Positions 49,376-59,246 are shown, numbered from the stretch's first letter. The stretch: 64,000 bases of DNA from Thermosynechococcus sp. HN-54 (GCF_023650955.1 NZ_CP098039.1:2604001-2668000); one strand, 5' to 3'. Numbers and translations: made by a program. Notes: a model not told the origin generated them from the sequence alone.

Positions 49376-49909
49376 CTAGGCTGCTGCGCCACTGAGCCGT
49401 TTTTTCAGGGAATTGACTCGGCGTTGGGCGATCGCATTGTTGGGGTCGTATTTTAGGGTGTGCTGATAGGCCTCAAGGGCTGGCTGGGGTAAATTTTTCT
49501 TCTCATAGGCATGACCGAGGTTATTGGCCGCCGTCACATACGCCGGTTGATTTTTTAGGGCTTCTTTGTACTGGCGAATGGCCAAGTCATACTGCTCCTG
49601 CATGAAGTAGGCATAGCCAAGGGCATTGTAGATGGGGGCGAGGTAGGTTTCGCCTTCGTTTTCAGCCGCCTTCAGAGCCTTTTGAAACAGGGGAATTGCT
49701 TGACTGGCGAGCTTCTTGGTGAGGTAGATGCTGCCGAGTTCAAAGTATTCTTGGGTGGTACCCGGTTCCTGCTGAAGTTTCCGTTGGAGGCGTGCCAAGG
49801 TCGATTCAATACGGCGGGTTTTGAGAATTTGTTTGACCACAAACCAAGCTGAGACGCCCAGTAAAATAATCAACACACTGAGATAAATAGCGGGTAAGGC
49901 ATTCTCCAT
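49376..49909 (-). CDS. ycf37: TPR membrane protein, Ycf37-like photosystem I assembly factor
   Basis: A 177-residue protein with one N-terminal membrane helix (LPAIYLSVLIILLGVSAWFVV), a basic linker (KQILKTRRIESTLARLQ) and three tetratricopeptide repeats (for example YNALGYAYFMQEQYDLAIRQY). This layout and length fit Ycf37, which assists PSI assembly or stability in cyanobacteria and some plastids. The neighbouring psaL-psaI genes support that reading. The ATG at 49909 with AGGA upstream is chosen; a longer upstream frame would run into the divergent promoter. Confidence 0.82.
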   Translation of the reverse strand: MENALPAIYLSVLIILLGVSAWFVVKQILKTRRIESTLARLQRKLQQEPGTTQEYFELGSIYLTKKLASQAIPLFQKALKAAENEGETYLAPIYNALGYAYFMQEQYDLAIRQYKEALKNQPAYVTAANNLGHAYEKKNLPQPALEAYQHTLKYDPNNAIAQRRVNSLKKRLSGAAA

Positions 49910-49949
49910 GGTCAGTTTTATCCTCAACGGATTCCTTGCAAATTTAGGC

Positions 49950-49977
49950 TTTACGCACTTATTCCTAGGTCTATGAT
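49950..49977 (+). promoter_or_regulatory. Candidate sigma-70-type promoter of the VWA-tubulin operon
   Basis: TTTACG (49950-49955) and TATGAT (49972-49977) are 16 bp apart, matching four of six and five of six consensus bases. They precede the first gene of the operon by about 55 bp, within the 121-bp gap shared with ycf37. Confidence 0.4.
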
Positions 49978-50030
49978 AAACAGAGGTGACCCGCTTCCTC
50001 CTAGGAATCTTCGCATTTAGGCCAGCGACT

Positions 50031-51098
50031 ATGAATCCACCTGTGGTTCCCGGCAATCGTCCCCTCACTCCCCAGCAAAAGGACGGGCTGGCATGGGTTG
50101 GGCGTTGGGGGGGGCGGGATGTGGTGCTGGCGATCGATCTCACAGAAAGTGTCGGACTCAATGATCCAGGTCGGCTTCACCTGCGGCAAATTATCGAAAA
50201 GACTTTAACCAAAGGAGACACCGTTCATATTCTGCCCTTTGCCATGACGGTGCGATCGTCCGTCGTCTTTGACTACCAAGGGTCTGCGGATATTCCCAAA
50301 ATTTTAGAAGCAGTGCCCATGAATGCTGGCACCGAGCAGGGCACCGATATTATGTGTGCCGAACTCTTTGTCTATCGCTATTTGGCACAACTCAACCAAG
50401 ACCGCCTCCAGAATCAGCAACCGATCAAAAACCAGTCGGTGATTTGGATTACGGATGCTCCCCTCAACCTGCCCCAAGGGCAAGCGGATCAGTGGATAGA
50501 AGTCCCCAACAGTGTCTGTGGCCTAGCCGATACCCCAGAAGCCCAAGAGCGCAGCCAATGGTTTGCGGCTCTACCAATGCAGCAGCGCAGTATTCAGCCC
50601 GGCAAATTTCAGTTAACGGTTGTGGATGTGCCGGCCACAGTACAGGAATTTTGTACCCCTAGACCCGGTGGAGGTGAGGTCTGTCTCGTCAACGCCTACC
50701 TCTGGGAACAACTGTGGTGGCAAATCCTACTGGTCGGTGTCTTAGGGATGTTGAGCCTAGGGGGTGGCCTTTGGTTGACTGCTCGCTGGGTCAGACAGCA
50801 AATTCCTTGGTCGGTGACTGTCCAAGTGGGTGATCAAGAGTATCGCTTTGCCCTCAAGCATGGCCAGAAAATTGGTGTCGGTGGGAGTGTCGCTGGTACG
50901 TTCTTGGTGGTGCCCTTGCCCAGTATGGTGGCGATCGCCACCCTTGAACGACGAGATCAAACCCTTGTCATTCATGCCTTAGAATCAGGAGTTCTAACCT
51001 GTGATGGTCAACCCATCTTCGGCTCAATCACCATTCCCAAACACCGTGGCTTTGTCTTACTTGCATACAAGGATGAAATCATCAGGATAACCCTGTAA
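50031..51098 (+). CDS. Von Willebrand factor A domain membrane protein, first gene of the tubulin/MotAB-like operon
   Basis: A 355-residue protein. Residues about 28-190 form a VWA domain with a MIDAS metal site: DLTES (D36, T38, S40), the threonine in TEQGTDI, and the aspartate in WITDAPL. A single membrane helix follows (WWQILLVGVLGMLSLGGGLWL, about 232-252), then a beta-rich C-terminal domain of about 100 residues. VWA domains usually mediate metal-dependent protein contacts. The ATG at 50031 starts the protein. It is 51 bp upstream of the tubulin-like gene in the same direction and is likely co-transcribed with the three genes after it. Family function is unknown to me. Confidence 0.82.
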   Translation: MNPPVVPGNRPLTPQQKDGLAWVGRWGGRDVVLAIDLTESVGLNDPGRLHLRQIIEKTLTKGDTVHILPFAMTVRSSVVFDYQGSADIPKILEAVPMNAGTEQGTDIMCAELFVYRYLAQLNQDRLQNQQPIKNQSVIWITDAPLNLPQGQADQWIEVPNSVCGLADTPEAQERSQWFAALPMQQRSIQPGKFQLTVVDVPATVQEFCTPRPGGGEVCLVNAYLWEQLWWQILLVGVLGMLSLGGGLWLTARWVRQQIPWSVTVQVGDQEYRFALKHGQKIGVGGSVAGTFLVVPLPSMVAIATLERRDQTLVIHALESGVLTCDGQPIFGSITIPKHRGFVLLAYKDEIIRITL

Positions 51099-51149
51099 GG
51101 TGATTTCTTAAGTTTTCTTTCGTTTAACAGCAGACTCATAGGGGGCTGG

Positions 51150-52630
51150 ATGTTTACCACAGATGCCGCAGAAAACAATCATTTGACCGTTATGCCCGTT
51201 ATCTGTGTGGGGCTAGGGGGCACTGGGCGAGATGTTCTGGTACGTATTCGCCAAAATATCATTGAAGAATTTGGTTCCTTGGCGGAGCTACCGATCATTA
51301 GCTTTGTCCAGATTGATACCGATCGCGGGGGTCCCATTCCCAGTTACCGAGGCCAAAGCATTGAATTTACTCCCGCCGAGGAAGTGCATATCCGCGTTTC
51401 CCTCAACGAAGTCAATGAATTTAAGCAGAACTACGAACGGCGCAAAAAAAATACTTATGTGCAAAATCCCGACGACCATATCCTTGAATGGTTTCCCGAT
51501 CAACTGATTCGCAACCTCAGCGCCATTGAGCAGGGAGCAGGCGCCGTGCGGGCGGTGGGTCGCTTTGCCCTCTTCAAAAACTACAATCAGGTGGTCACAG
51601 CCTTGAACTTAGCCCATGGCCGTGTGGCCGGTGCCAATACGAGTGCCCTGATTGCCCGTGGCATCGAAGTCATGCCGGGGTTACGGGTCTTTGTAGCGGG
51701 ATCCCTGTGCGGCGGTACGGGTAGCGGCATGTTTCTCGACATCGGCTACATTTTGCGACGACTCTTTGCTGCAACTGTGCCCAACTTTGAAACCTACGGC
51801 TACTTTGTCGTCAGCCCTGATCTCTACGGTGGCAACGATGTCGTCAAGGCCAACTGCTACGCTGCCCTTAAGGAACTGGACTATTACACCCGCAAGGGCA
51901 CCATTTTTGATGCCCAATACCCCGGCGAACGCCGTCTAGAGGAATCGCGCTCGCCCTACGACTACACCTACTTGATGTCCAACGCCACCCCCGGCGGCAC
52001 ATTCATCATTCCACCAACGGATGCCAACGCCAAGGGGAAAATTACCAACACCATTGCTCAGAAAATTTGCCTCTTTTTAAGTAGCAGTGCCACCGCTGCC
52101 GCCGCCATTTCTGCCCGTGACAATTTACGTGCTATTGACGCCACCGAAGAATACGACAGACACCCGCGTCCGAATCGCCAGCGCTACATGACCACTGGGC
52201 TGGCGAGCATTTACTTCCCCCAAGACAAGATTAATTTGCTGGCCGGCAACCAAATTAAAATTCAAGTGTTACAGTTCTGGAAAAATGGTCTTGGTCAAGC
52301 CCCCAGTAATAGCCAAATGCAACAGTTCTATACCAGTCAATTTGACTGGGGGACGGATGATCTAGGGCAACTGCTGAAACAACGGTTAGAAAAAGTCCCC
52401 GTGCAGGGGGGAACAGTGAGTAGCAATTTAGAGGGCTGGCGCAACAGCCAATACAGCCAGATTGGTGCAGCCCAATCCCGTGGGCAACAAGATATGTTGA
52501 AAACGCAGTTTCCCCAGAATGCAATGGCATTGCTGAACTATGTGCGCCCTGCGGACAACAGCAAAGAACGGGGAGTTTGGCTCACACCAATTGTTGAGCA
52601 GACGTCAGACGTAACCAATGACATCAAAGC
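51150..52630 (+). pseudogene. Tubulin/FtsZ-like GTPase gene, 5' part (split by IS copy 2)
   Basis: The N-terminal 493 codons of a large tubulin-superfamily protein (Tubulin_2-like). The first glycine loop is GLGGTG (residues 21-26), and the superfamily signature loop is CGGTGSGMF (187-195), equivalent to GGGTGSG of FtsZ and tubulin. Upstream, GGGGGCTGG precedes the ATG. The IS interrupts codon 494. The frame now adds only RSVER-type residues from the IS end and stops at 52649. It probably binds GTP and assembles as a filament or ring, but lacks its second half here. Reading across the excised IS gives one frame of 1070 codons including stop, ending at 55457. Confidence 0.9.
52622..52630. repeat. 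Target-site duplication, left copy (IS copy 2)
   Basis: CATCAAAGC precedes the IS end at 52631 and recurs at 53720-53728. Confidence 0.95.
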
Positions 52631-53719
52631 CAGAAGTGTTGAAAGATAGTTTAAGAGGCTAGAAAAAAGGGAAGAAATGTCGTATTCTTCCCTCAAAAGA
52701 AGAAAAATTAATCAGCTTACTATGGCATCTTTTTCAGTTCTTGTCAAGTCTATTCTCAAGCAGCTCAGCCCTTGCGACTACCCCGTCCTCAACTCTCAAT
52801 TGTTCTTCAAAATCTGGTTGACCTACATTCTCGACCAAGGATTAACCAGCATGAGAGCCTTATTTTATCGCTTGAATCATTCGGGGATTACAGTGGATAT
52901 GTCCACGTTTTCCAAGGCGAACAAAACTCGAACAACCACCTTATTTGAGAGGATTTACACTCATCTCATGTCTCAAGCTCGCAAGAGACATCGTTGTTCA
53001 AGTCTGATGCTGTTTCCTATTGATTCAACCGTCATTACCCTGACGAGTAAGCTCTTTTGGTTCTACAAATACCATCAAGTGAAGTTAATTACAGGATTTG
53101 ATTTAACAGAGAACATCCTGGGTAAGGCAGTAGTCTCTTTTGGGGAGAGACATGACCTAAGCTTTCAAGACGAGATTTTAGAAATGATCCCTGAGAATGC
53201 CGTTGCCATCATGGATAGAGGGTTTGCGAGTTGGAGATTTTTAGAGCGGCTGAGTGAGAGGAAGTGTTTATTTGTTGTGCGTATCAAGAATAACATGAGA
53301 ATGAAGCTCAATCATGAGAGATACCGAGTGGTTCAATTTTTTGATGAGCATGGAACAGAGTTTCGTATTGCGACGAATCTAATGCATCTAAGTGATGAGG
53401 AAGTGAGTGAGCTGTATCGGCATCGGTGGGGGATTGAGAACTTATGGAAGTTTCTAAAGATGCATTTATCATTAGACAAGCTGATTACGAAGAGTTTGAA
53501 TGGGGTGATAAATCAGATTTATATGGTTTTGATTGGGTACTTAATTTTAGAGCTAATGGAGATACCTGAATACTTTGGCAGGAAGCTATTAGACAAATTG
53601 CGATATTTGCAACTGGAACTGAGTCGCCGCTGCTCGATAGTGCATTGGAGCTTTGATTGGCAGCCAGAGCTACTTGTCACTTAGGATGTTAAGTTTTGTT
53701 GCAGAATTCAACACTTCTG
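52631..53719 (+). mobile_element. IS4-family insertion sequence, copy 2 (1089 bp)
   Basis: Same length, same 13-bp terminal repeats (CAGAAGTGTTGAA) and same transposase as copy 1 at 261-1349, in opposite orientation. It is flanked by a 9-bp duplication and splits the tubulin-like gene. The transposase faces the same way as the host operon, so readthrough could still transcribe the downstream genes. Confidence 0.96.
52677..53684 (+). CDS. IS4-family DDE transposase, copy 2
   Basis: A 335-residue transposase identical in translation to the copy at 296-1303. It has the same DDE residues (PIDST, MDRGFASW, and the Glu of RHRWGIEN) and YREK spacing. The frame is intact. Identity of the two copies at protein level, and of every stretch of DNA I compared at both ends, indicates recent transposition. 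Confidence 0.95.
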   Translation: MSYSSLKRRKINQLTMASFSVLVKSILKQLSPCDYPVLNSQLFFKIWLTYILDQGLTSMRALFYRLNHSGITVDMSTFSKANKTRTTTLFERIYTHLMSQARKRHRCSSLMLFPIDSTVITLTSKLFWFYKYHQVKLITGFDLTENILGKAVVSFGERHDLSFQDEILEMIPENAVAIMDRGFASWRFLERLSERKCLFVVRIKNNMRMKLNHERYRVVQFFDEHGTEFRIATNLMHLSDEEVSELYRHRWGIENLWKFLKMHLSLDKLITKSLNGVINQIYMVLIGYLILELMEIPEYFGRKLLDKLRYLQLELSRRCSIVHWSFDWQPELLVT

Positions 53720-53728
53720 CATCAAAGC
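53720..53728. repeat. Target-site duplication, right copy (IS copy 2)
   Basis: CATCAAAGC, identical to 52622-52630. Joining the flanks with a single copy restores the tubulin-like frame (...DIKASIEKFLEQ...). Confidence 0.95.
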
Positions 53729-55457
53729 CAGTATTGAAAAATTTCTAGAGCAAATCCTGCAACCAGATCACCAATTCTTTGGCCTCGATAATGCCATTAA
53801 CTGGCTACAGGAACTCAAGACCAACTTCGAGCGCGTCCGTGCTCAATACGAGGCGAATCGTCCCCAAAATGCGGATGCAGAACTGCGCAATATCACCACC
53901 CAACTGCAAAATGAGGTGCAGGCCATTCAGGGGCAATTTCTTCCCTTTGGCAAAACGACAAAAATTCAAACTGCGTTTCGGGTGGCTGTAGATCAGGTGC
54001 TGACCCTTGCTCGCCAAAACTACCAATCGCAGGTGAGTCGTCAAGTGCGGGTGGCTACAGAAGACCTGATTGCTTTTACGAATCAAAAAATTGCCCAGTT
54101 GGTGCAGTTACGCAACTTTATCCAAGAAAATATCCTCGTATTGCAACGGCGGGGTGAAAAGCTGTCGGAAGTCAACGTCCAAGAGCGGATTGGCTTGCCC
54201 ATTGTCAATCCCCAAGACACCGAAAATGCGATTAATGCGGTGTTGCCCCCCAAGGAAGGAGAGCGGCGCTTGGCTCTCGAACAGCTGTCTACTGAGGTGA
54301 TTCAAAAGGCAGTGGTGGTGAGCACAGACATGCCACCGAGTTTAGAACGCTTCCTAAAACCCCAGTTTGCACCGGCGGAAATTCCCCCCGCCCTTGATCA
54401 AGTGGTGGATAGACGAATTTCGACACTGATGCTGGCACTGCGGGGATCGGCAATTCAACGTTTTATGGAAATGGGCAGCCGTGAGCAGTTAATTGCCTAC
54501 TTAACGTCACTGAAAAACCAGTCGGATATTCTCCTGCCTTTGAATCTCAATGACGGCTATTTTAACAATGCTCCCCATAAGCGAACGTTCTTCATTGCCT
54601 ACCACCAACCCCCCATAGAAGATCCCTATGTTCAAGCCTTTACCCAACTGCTCACGGAAACAGGACTACTGGGAAAGGCTCAACGGGTGCAATTGCCGGC
54701 GTCGGAACAGCATCAAGTGATTTTCATGACGGAGTATGCTGGCTTTCCCCTGCGGTTGATCAATGATTTGACGGCGAAAAATTTTCAGTATGCCTACGAA
54801 AACCGAGGCGAAGCGGGCAATTTTGACGCCCTGCATACCAATAAAACCATTACGCTCACAGATATTTTGCCGCCACCGCCAGAAGTAGTGCGGGAAGTGC
54901 AGGAGTTGTTCTTCAAGTGCCTTGGCTTGAAAATGTTTGCCCTAGAGGGCGATAACCTTGTCTTTGATCCTAAAAACAAGGGCAAGAAAATTACCTTTGG
55001 TAATGATTGGTCAGCCGTTATTGATCAACTGACTTGGGTACAAATCCGCAACCAAGATCAGCGCACCACAACATTAACGGATGTTCTTCGCCAACAACTG
55101 GATGGGGTAATTGAGTTTCTAGTGAGTAATCAAGCCGAGTGGGGCAGCAGCTATCGCCCACATGTGATGGCACTCATTGAGGAAATTCGCGTTTATCCAC
55201 CCGATCACATTAACTTTGCCATGGTGCCGATCGTGGCGGGGACAGAGATTCAAGGCCTCACTGGGATTGCCCAAAAGGGAATTCTTGAAGAGTTAATTGA
55301 GGAACTGGACAAACGTATTAAGGAGCGCTGGGGCAAATCTAACTCAGGCACAACCAAGGCGGATGCCACGATAAAGACGGATCATTTACTGAATCAGTCG
55401 CCCCCGCGGGATAACGAAGAGGTTGACTCAACAGCGGGCAAGGATCAACCCCAGTAA
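53720..55457 (+). pseudogene. Tubulin/FtsZ-like GTPase gene, 3' part (split by IS copy 2)
   Basis: Continues the frame of 51150-52630 after the IS: SIEKFLEQILQPDHQFFG, then a helical, coiled-coil-prone stretch (WLQELKTNFERVRAQYE) and a long C-terminal region to 55457. The two parts together give 3210 bases, exactly 1070 codons, with no other frame damage, so only the IS has broken it. A GTG at 53916 could start a truncated product, but has no proper ribosome site. I do not recognise a domain in this half. The next gene begins 21 bp after the stop. Confidence 0.9.
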
Positions 55458-55478
55458 CTTATTTCTAAGGTAAAAACA

Positions 55479-57302
55479 ATGGAGCTGTTGAATTTGTTTT
55501 TGGCAGAGCTGGAGGGATCGCGGATCCTTCAAGTATTTGTTGGCTTTCCGATTGCGATCGCCCTCCTAAGTGCTGTCCTGCGGTGGTCCCTTTTTTCTCG
55601 GTTAATGTACTTTATCCGCTGGGATTGGGCTGTTGCCAGTCAAACCTCCCAAGCGCCGATTCTCATTCAGAATCTACGGCAGCGGATGACGCGCTGTTTA
55701 GAAAGGTACGACGAGATCAACACGGTTGCCTTGGTGGACTACACGCTTGCCCAAGAACGCTTGTGGGGCATGTCCCTGGAGCAAGTCGAGTACCTGACGC
55801 GAGTGACCCCCAATTTCCTGATTTCGATTGGGTTGTTGGGGACGTTCTTGGGAATTACAGTCAACGTTTACAGCATCATGAACAATCTATCAACGGTCAC
55901 TAGCCTGCCAGTGGCGAATGTTAGCTCCTCGGCAGACCTGATGCAGCAATTGGTCACTCAGTTCCGTGATCCGCTGCGGGGGATGGCGTTGGCCTTTGTG
56001 TCCAGTTTGGTCAGCTTGGCGTTGGGAATTGTCTTGACATTTATCAATTCTGTTTGGAATACAACACTGGTACGGCGGCACTTTTTTACGGCAGTGGAAC
56101 TGTATTTGGAGCATGAACTCGCTAGCGAACAGCGTAATCCCACGGGGCGGTTGATTCAATCCATTGATCGCAACTTTACTGTTTTTTTAGAGAATTTTCA
56201 TGAGACCGTCACTAAGGCAATTGAAGAACCCCTAGAGCGGGAATTGGCCAATCTTAGGCAAATGCACAGCAGGAGTATTGAGCTAGCAGAGAGAGTCTTT
56301 GCCAAAATTGACAACGCCGCGGGCAATCTTGTTGCTGGGGCAAATATCTTTCAGACAGCAGTGCGGACACTGGAAAATAGCCAGTTTATGGAGAAGTTTA
56401 GTACGGCAACACAGCAACTAGCGCAGTTTATTGACCAGTTCACGGAAGCGGGGGCGCGATCGCAAGAACTGAATAGTCAAGTGATTGCCCTGACCAGCAA
56501 AGTTTCAGAAACCCTAGAGCGGGTCAATCGCACTTACGTGAATTTTGAGGAAATTGCCAGCAATCTAAGCACAACCACGAACACCTTTAGACATATTCAC
56601 GACATCGTTCTCGGCTTGGTCAACCAAATTGAGCAGGTGAATCGCCAAGTGGCACAGAAGTCCACGGAACTGGCACAAGTCACGGATCAACTGACGGAAT
56701 TGCTGGCGATCGCCGAAGAGTCACAGGACACCCTCAGCCAAAACCAACAGGAACTCATAACGATGCTGCGCTCCATGGAACGGCTCAGCAGCGATGTTGG
56801 CCAACACCTCCTCCAAGGGAACGAAGAACTGCGGCAGGTGCGTTTTGGGGTCAGCAAGTTTTGCACAGAAGTGTCCAATATTATTGAGCAGAACGAAACC
56901 AATCAAGAGCAGTTACTGAGTATTTTGAAAAAGAGTACCTCCTATGTCGAAGAACTGAGTACAGCCGCGACCCAAATTGCCCGTGTCACAGAGCAGTTGG
57001 ATCGGCAATACAAATCCCTCACAGACCAGTTAACAACTCTCAGAAATAGCTTTGAAAATTATCGCAAGCAACGCTCCACAAGCGATGGCGATCGCCAGAG
57101 TCAGATCAAAGCCCTTGAGAAGCGTCTAGAGCAAGTCACGAATCAAATTACCCAAGTGGTCAACGAGCAGTTAAGTCAATTGAAGAAACAAAGCCAAGAC
57201 TCTAGCCAATCAATGACCAAAGCCGTTCAATCCCTTGAGCAGATCAATCGTAACTTAGTGACTCTCTCCCAAAAAATCGCACCCGTCCCCACTCAAACTT
57301 AG
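55479..57302 (+). CDS. MotA/TolQ/ExbB-type channel protein with long coiled-coil tail (ZorA-like)
   Basis: A 607-residue protein. Three membrane helices are likely: about 15-35, 112-134 (FLISIGLLGTFLGITVNV, the classic MotA/ExbB stretch) and 167-190 (GMALAFVSSLVSLALGIVL). From about residue 195 to the end it is hydrophilic and heptad-rich, as in a coiled coil of roughly 400 residues projecting into the cytoplasm. MotA-type subunits form pentameric ion-driven stators. The long tail is like that of ZorA from Zorya anti-phage systems. It is the third gene of the operon, 10 bp before the MotB-like partner. Confidence 0.87.
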   Translation: MELLNLFLAELEGSRILQVFVGFPIAIALLSAVLRWSLFSRLMYFIRWDWAVASQTSQAPILIQNLRQRMTRCLERYDEINTVALVDYTLAQERLWGMSLEQVEYLTRVTPNFLISIGLLGTFLGITVNVYSIMNNLSTVTSLPVANVSSSADLMQQLVTQFRDPLRGMALAFVSSLVSLALGIVLTFINSVWNTTLVRRHFFTAVELYLEHELASEQRNPTGRLIQSIDRNFTVFLENFHETVTKAIEEPLERELANLRQMHSRSIELAERVFAKIDNAAGNLVAGANIFQTAVRTLENSQFMEKFSTATQQLAQFIDQFTEAGARSQELNSQVIALTSKVSETLERVNRTYVNFEEIASNLSTTTNTFRHIHDIVLGLVNQIEQVNRQVAQKSTELAQVTDQLTELLAIAEESQDTLSQNQQELITMLRSMERLSSDVGQHLLQGNEELRQVRFGVSKFCTEVSNIIEQNETNQEQLLSILKKSTSYVEELSTAATQIARVTEQLDRQYKSLTDQLTTLRNSFENYRKQRSTSDGDRQSQIKALEKRLEQVTNQITQVVNEQLSQLKKQSQDSSQSMTKAVQSLEQINRNLVTLSQKIAPVPTQT

Positions 57303-57312
57303 GTCATCGTTT

Positions 57313-57984
57313 ATGCGTCGACTCCGTCGCCCTTGGCCACAGGACTCAGAGGACTTCAACCCTTGGATGTCCTATACGGATCTGATGTCCAGTAGCCTCC
57401 TAATTTTGAGCTTGATCACATTTTTTATGTTAATTTTTATCATTTTTAACCAAAAACAGATCAATGAATTAAGAAAACAAAAGAGTGTACAGGGTCCCCC
57501 TCCCATTCTCTTTATTCCAGATAATGACAAATTTCGATTCCCTGCGGGTAGTGCCCAACTCTCAGACCCCTTTCGCAAATACATTTGGGTAGAGTTAACC
57601 TCGATGGTTATAGATACTCGCCAAAAGTATGGTATTGACACGGTGGAAATCATTGGCCATACGGACGGGCAACCCAATCAAGGGGGTGGCAGTAATCTGG
57701 ATATTCTCCTAGAGGAAGCGGCAGCCACCAATACATTGTATCGTTTGACGCCCGGTTCCAATGCCGATCTTGGACTCATGCGGGCACTGGCGATCGCTAA
57801 TGAACTGCGCAAAGCTCAAGCCAAGGAACCCAAACTCGCAGGTCTGCGGTTTCGTGCCTACTCTGCGGGTCAACTCTACCTTGCCAATGGCCAATTAGCA
57901 CCTCCCAACCGCAATCCGGATGTTTCCCGTCGTCGGATCGAAGTGCGCTTTACACGGACAGGCAAGACTGAAACAGCCCGCTAA
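57313..57984 (+). CDS. MotB/OmpA-type peptidoglycan-binding stator partner (ZorB-like)
   Basis: A 223-residue protein with a short basic cytoplasmic start, then WMSYTDLMSSSLLIL leading into one membrane helix (about 25-46). The aspartate D23 in YTDLM sits where MotB has its ion-carrying aspartate. The C-terminal half is an OmpA-like domain: IGHTDGQP and SRRRIEVRF are the conserved peptidoglycan-binding stretches. It should anchor the channel at 55479-57302 to the cell wall. It is the last gene of the operon and converges with the MCE gene. Confidence 0.88.
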   Translation: MRRLRRPWPQDSEDFNPWMSYTDLMSSSLLILSLITFFMLIFIIFNQKQINELRKQKSVQGPPPILFIPDNDKFRFPAGSAQLSDPFRKYIWVELTSMVIDTRQKYGIDTVEIIGHTDGQPNQGGGSNLDILLEEAAATNTLYRLTPGSNADLGLMRALAIANELRKAQAKEPKLAGLRFRAYSAGQLYLANGQLAPPNRNPDVSRRRIEVRFTRTGKTETAR

Positions 57985-57996
57985 ACCAATTCCAAC

Positions 57997-59205
57997 CTAA
58001 GGATCACTGGTCACGGCAGCTTCCTCTTCTTTGGGGGGCGTTGCAGCCACACTTGGACTGGGGGCGGTGCTGGGGGGGAGTGGCTGAGTTTCTCCTAGGG
58101 AAGTGGCATGGAGGGCCAATAATTGCTGCTCCAGCTCTTGGCTCGAAGCCAGCAGGCGCCTGAGGATTTGAATTAAGCGCCGTAAATCGGACTGAAAGGA
58201 TTGATCGCTCGTCAGTTTCAGTAGGTCATTGGTGAGTTTTTGGGCGTTGATGAATGTCGCGCGTGCGGCATCTAGGGTTTGGGCGATCGACAGCATAATG
58301 ATAGGACTACTCAGCGTCCCAGAGACTTTATTGAGATTGGCCGCTGCTTCGGCACCATTTTTAATGAGGGCATCCAAATTGGCCAGCAATTCCCCCTGCT
58401 CCAGTTGATTTGTCAGGGGGCGCAGTGCCTTGAGCGTGGTTCTCAGATCTCGGGCAGCACCATCAATGTTGCGCAAGGCAGAGTTAATCGTGTTGCGGTT
58501 GACCTCAACCATTTCACTGATCTGGTTGGCCGCACGGGTCACTGCTTGCGAGGCCGTGCCAAAATTCCGTAGTTCAGCACGGGCTTCATTACTGAGGGCG
58601 TTGAAGCTATCGAGGGCAGTGGTCACCTTCGTCAACGATTGGTCAGCACGGTTAACGGTGCGGGTTGCGCCCAAAATAAGGGTATTGGCGTTATTGATAA
58701 TCCCCGATTCCTCAAGGGCGGTGGTAAAACGAGTGGCCGCTCGCACCAAATCCTCTAAGCTGGCAGTGCGTACCCCAGTCACGCGATCGCCATTACAGTA
58801 GATGAGATTCGGCTGACACTTAGGAGCAAAGGCTGTCACCCCTTCTGGAATCTCTGGCACCTGCTCCTTCGGCGTAAAGTCCAAGAAGGCTTGGCCGATA
58901 AACCCTGAGTGGCGAATCTCTGGCACTGCACTGCGCGGAATCAGCACATTATTGATGCGCACACTCACCTGCACCCCATTGGCATCAAAACCGATGGCCG
59001 TAACTCGTCCCACTTGGACACCGCGATAGCGCACCTGTGTCCCCACCGCTAAGCCGGGGGCTGTGTCCAATTCCACTTCAAGGGTATAGCTATTGGCACC
59101 CGCAAGGTTGCCCCGCAACCAGAGTAGGCCGACCCCCAATGTGGCCAAGCCGGCAAGGATCACCAGACCCACCAAACTTTCCTGCACACGCCGTGACTGC
59201 ATCAT
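57997..59205 (-). CDS. MlaD/MCE-domain lipid-transport protein
   Basis: A 402-residue protein with one N-terminal membrane helix (ESLVGLVILAGLATLGVGLLWL), then an MCE domain (YTLEVELDTAPGLAVGTQVRYRGVQVGRV, the typical start). A long helical tail and a Pro/Ala-rich end follow. MlaD-type proteins form hexamers in ABC systems that move phospholipids between membranes. Cyanobacterial homologues act in the outer envelope and, in plastids, as TGD2. The permease and ATPase partners are not in the window. I chose the ATG pair at 59205/59202 over an in-frame TTG. Confidence 0.88.
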   Translation of the reverse strand: MMQSRRVQESLVGLVILAGLATLGVGLLWLRGNLAGANSYTLEVELDTAPGLAVGTQVRYRGVQVGRVTAIGFDANGVQVSVRINNVLIPRSAVPEIRHSGFIGQAFLDFTPKEQVPEIPEGVTAFAPKCQPNLIYCNGDRVTGVRTASLEDLVRAATRFTTALEESGIINNANTLILGATRTVNRADQSLTKVTTALDSFNALSNEARAELRNFGTASQAVTRAANQISEMVEVNRNTINSALRNIDGAARDLRTTLKALRPLTNQLEQGELLANLDALIKNGAEAAANLNKVSGTLSSPIIMLSIAQTLDAARATFINAQKLTNDLLKLTSDQSFQSDLRRLIQILRRLLASSQELEQQLLALHATSLGETQPLPPSTAPSPSVAATPPKEEEAAVTSDP

Positions 59206-59246
59206 AGGGATAGATCGCCGCAAAAAATTTTTGGAATCTATAGCAA

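Noticed and set aside
55479-57984. Calling the channel pair a canonical Zorya anti-phage system
   Set aside because: Only the ZorA/ZorB-like architecture is present. No ZorC, ZorD helicase or ZorE nuclease is adjacent, and a tubulin-like and a VWA gene occupy the place of effectors. I therefore treat it as a related but distinct arrangement.
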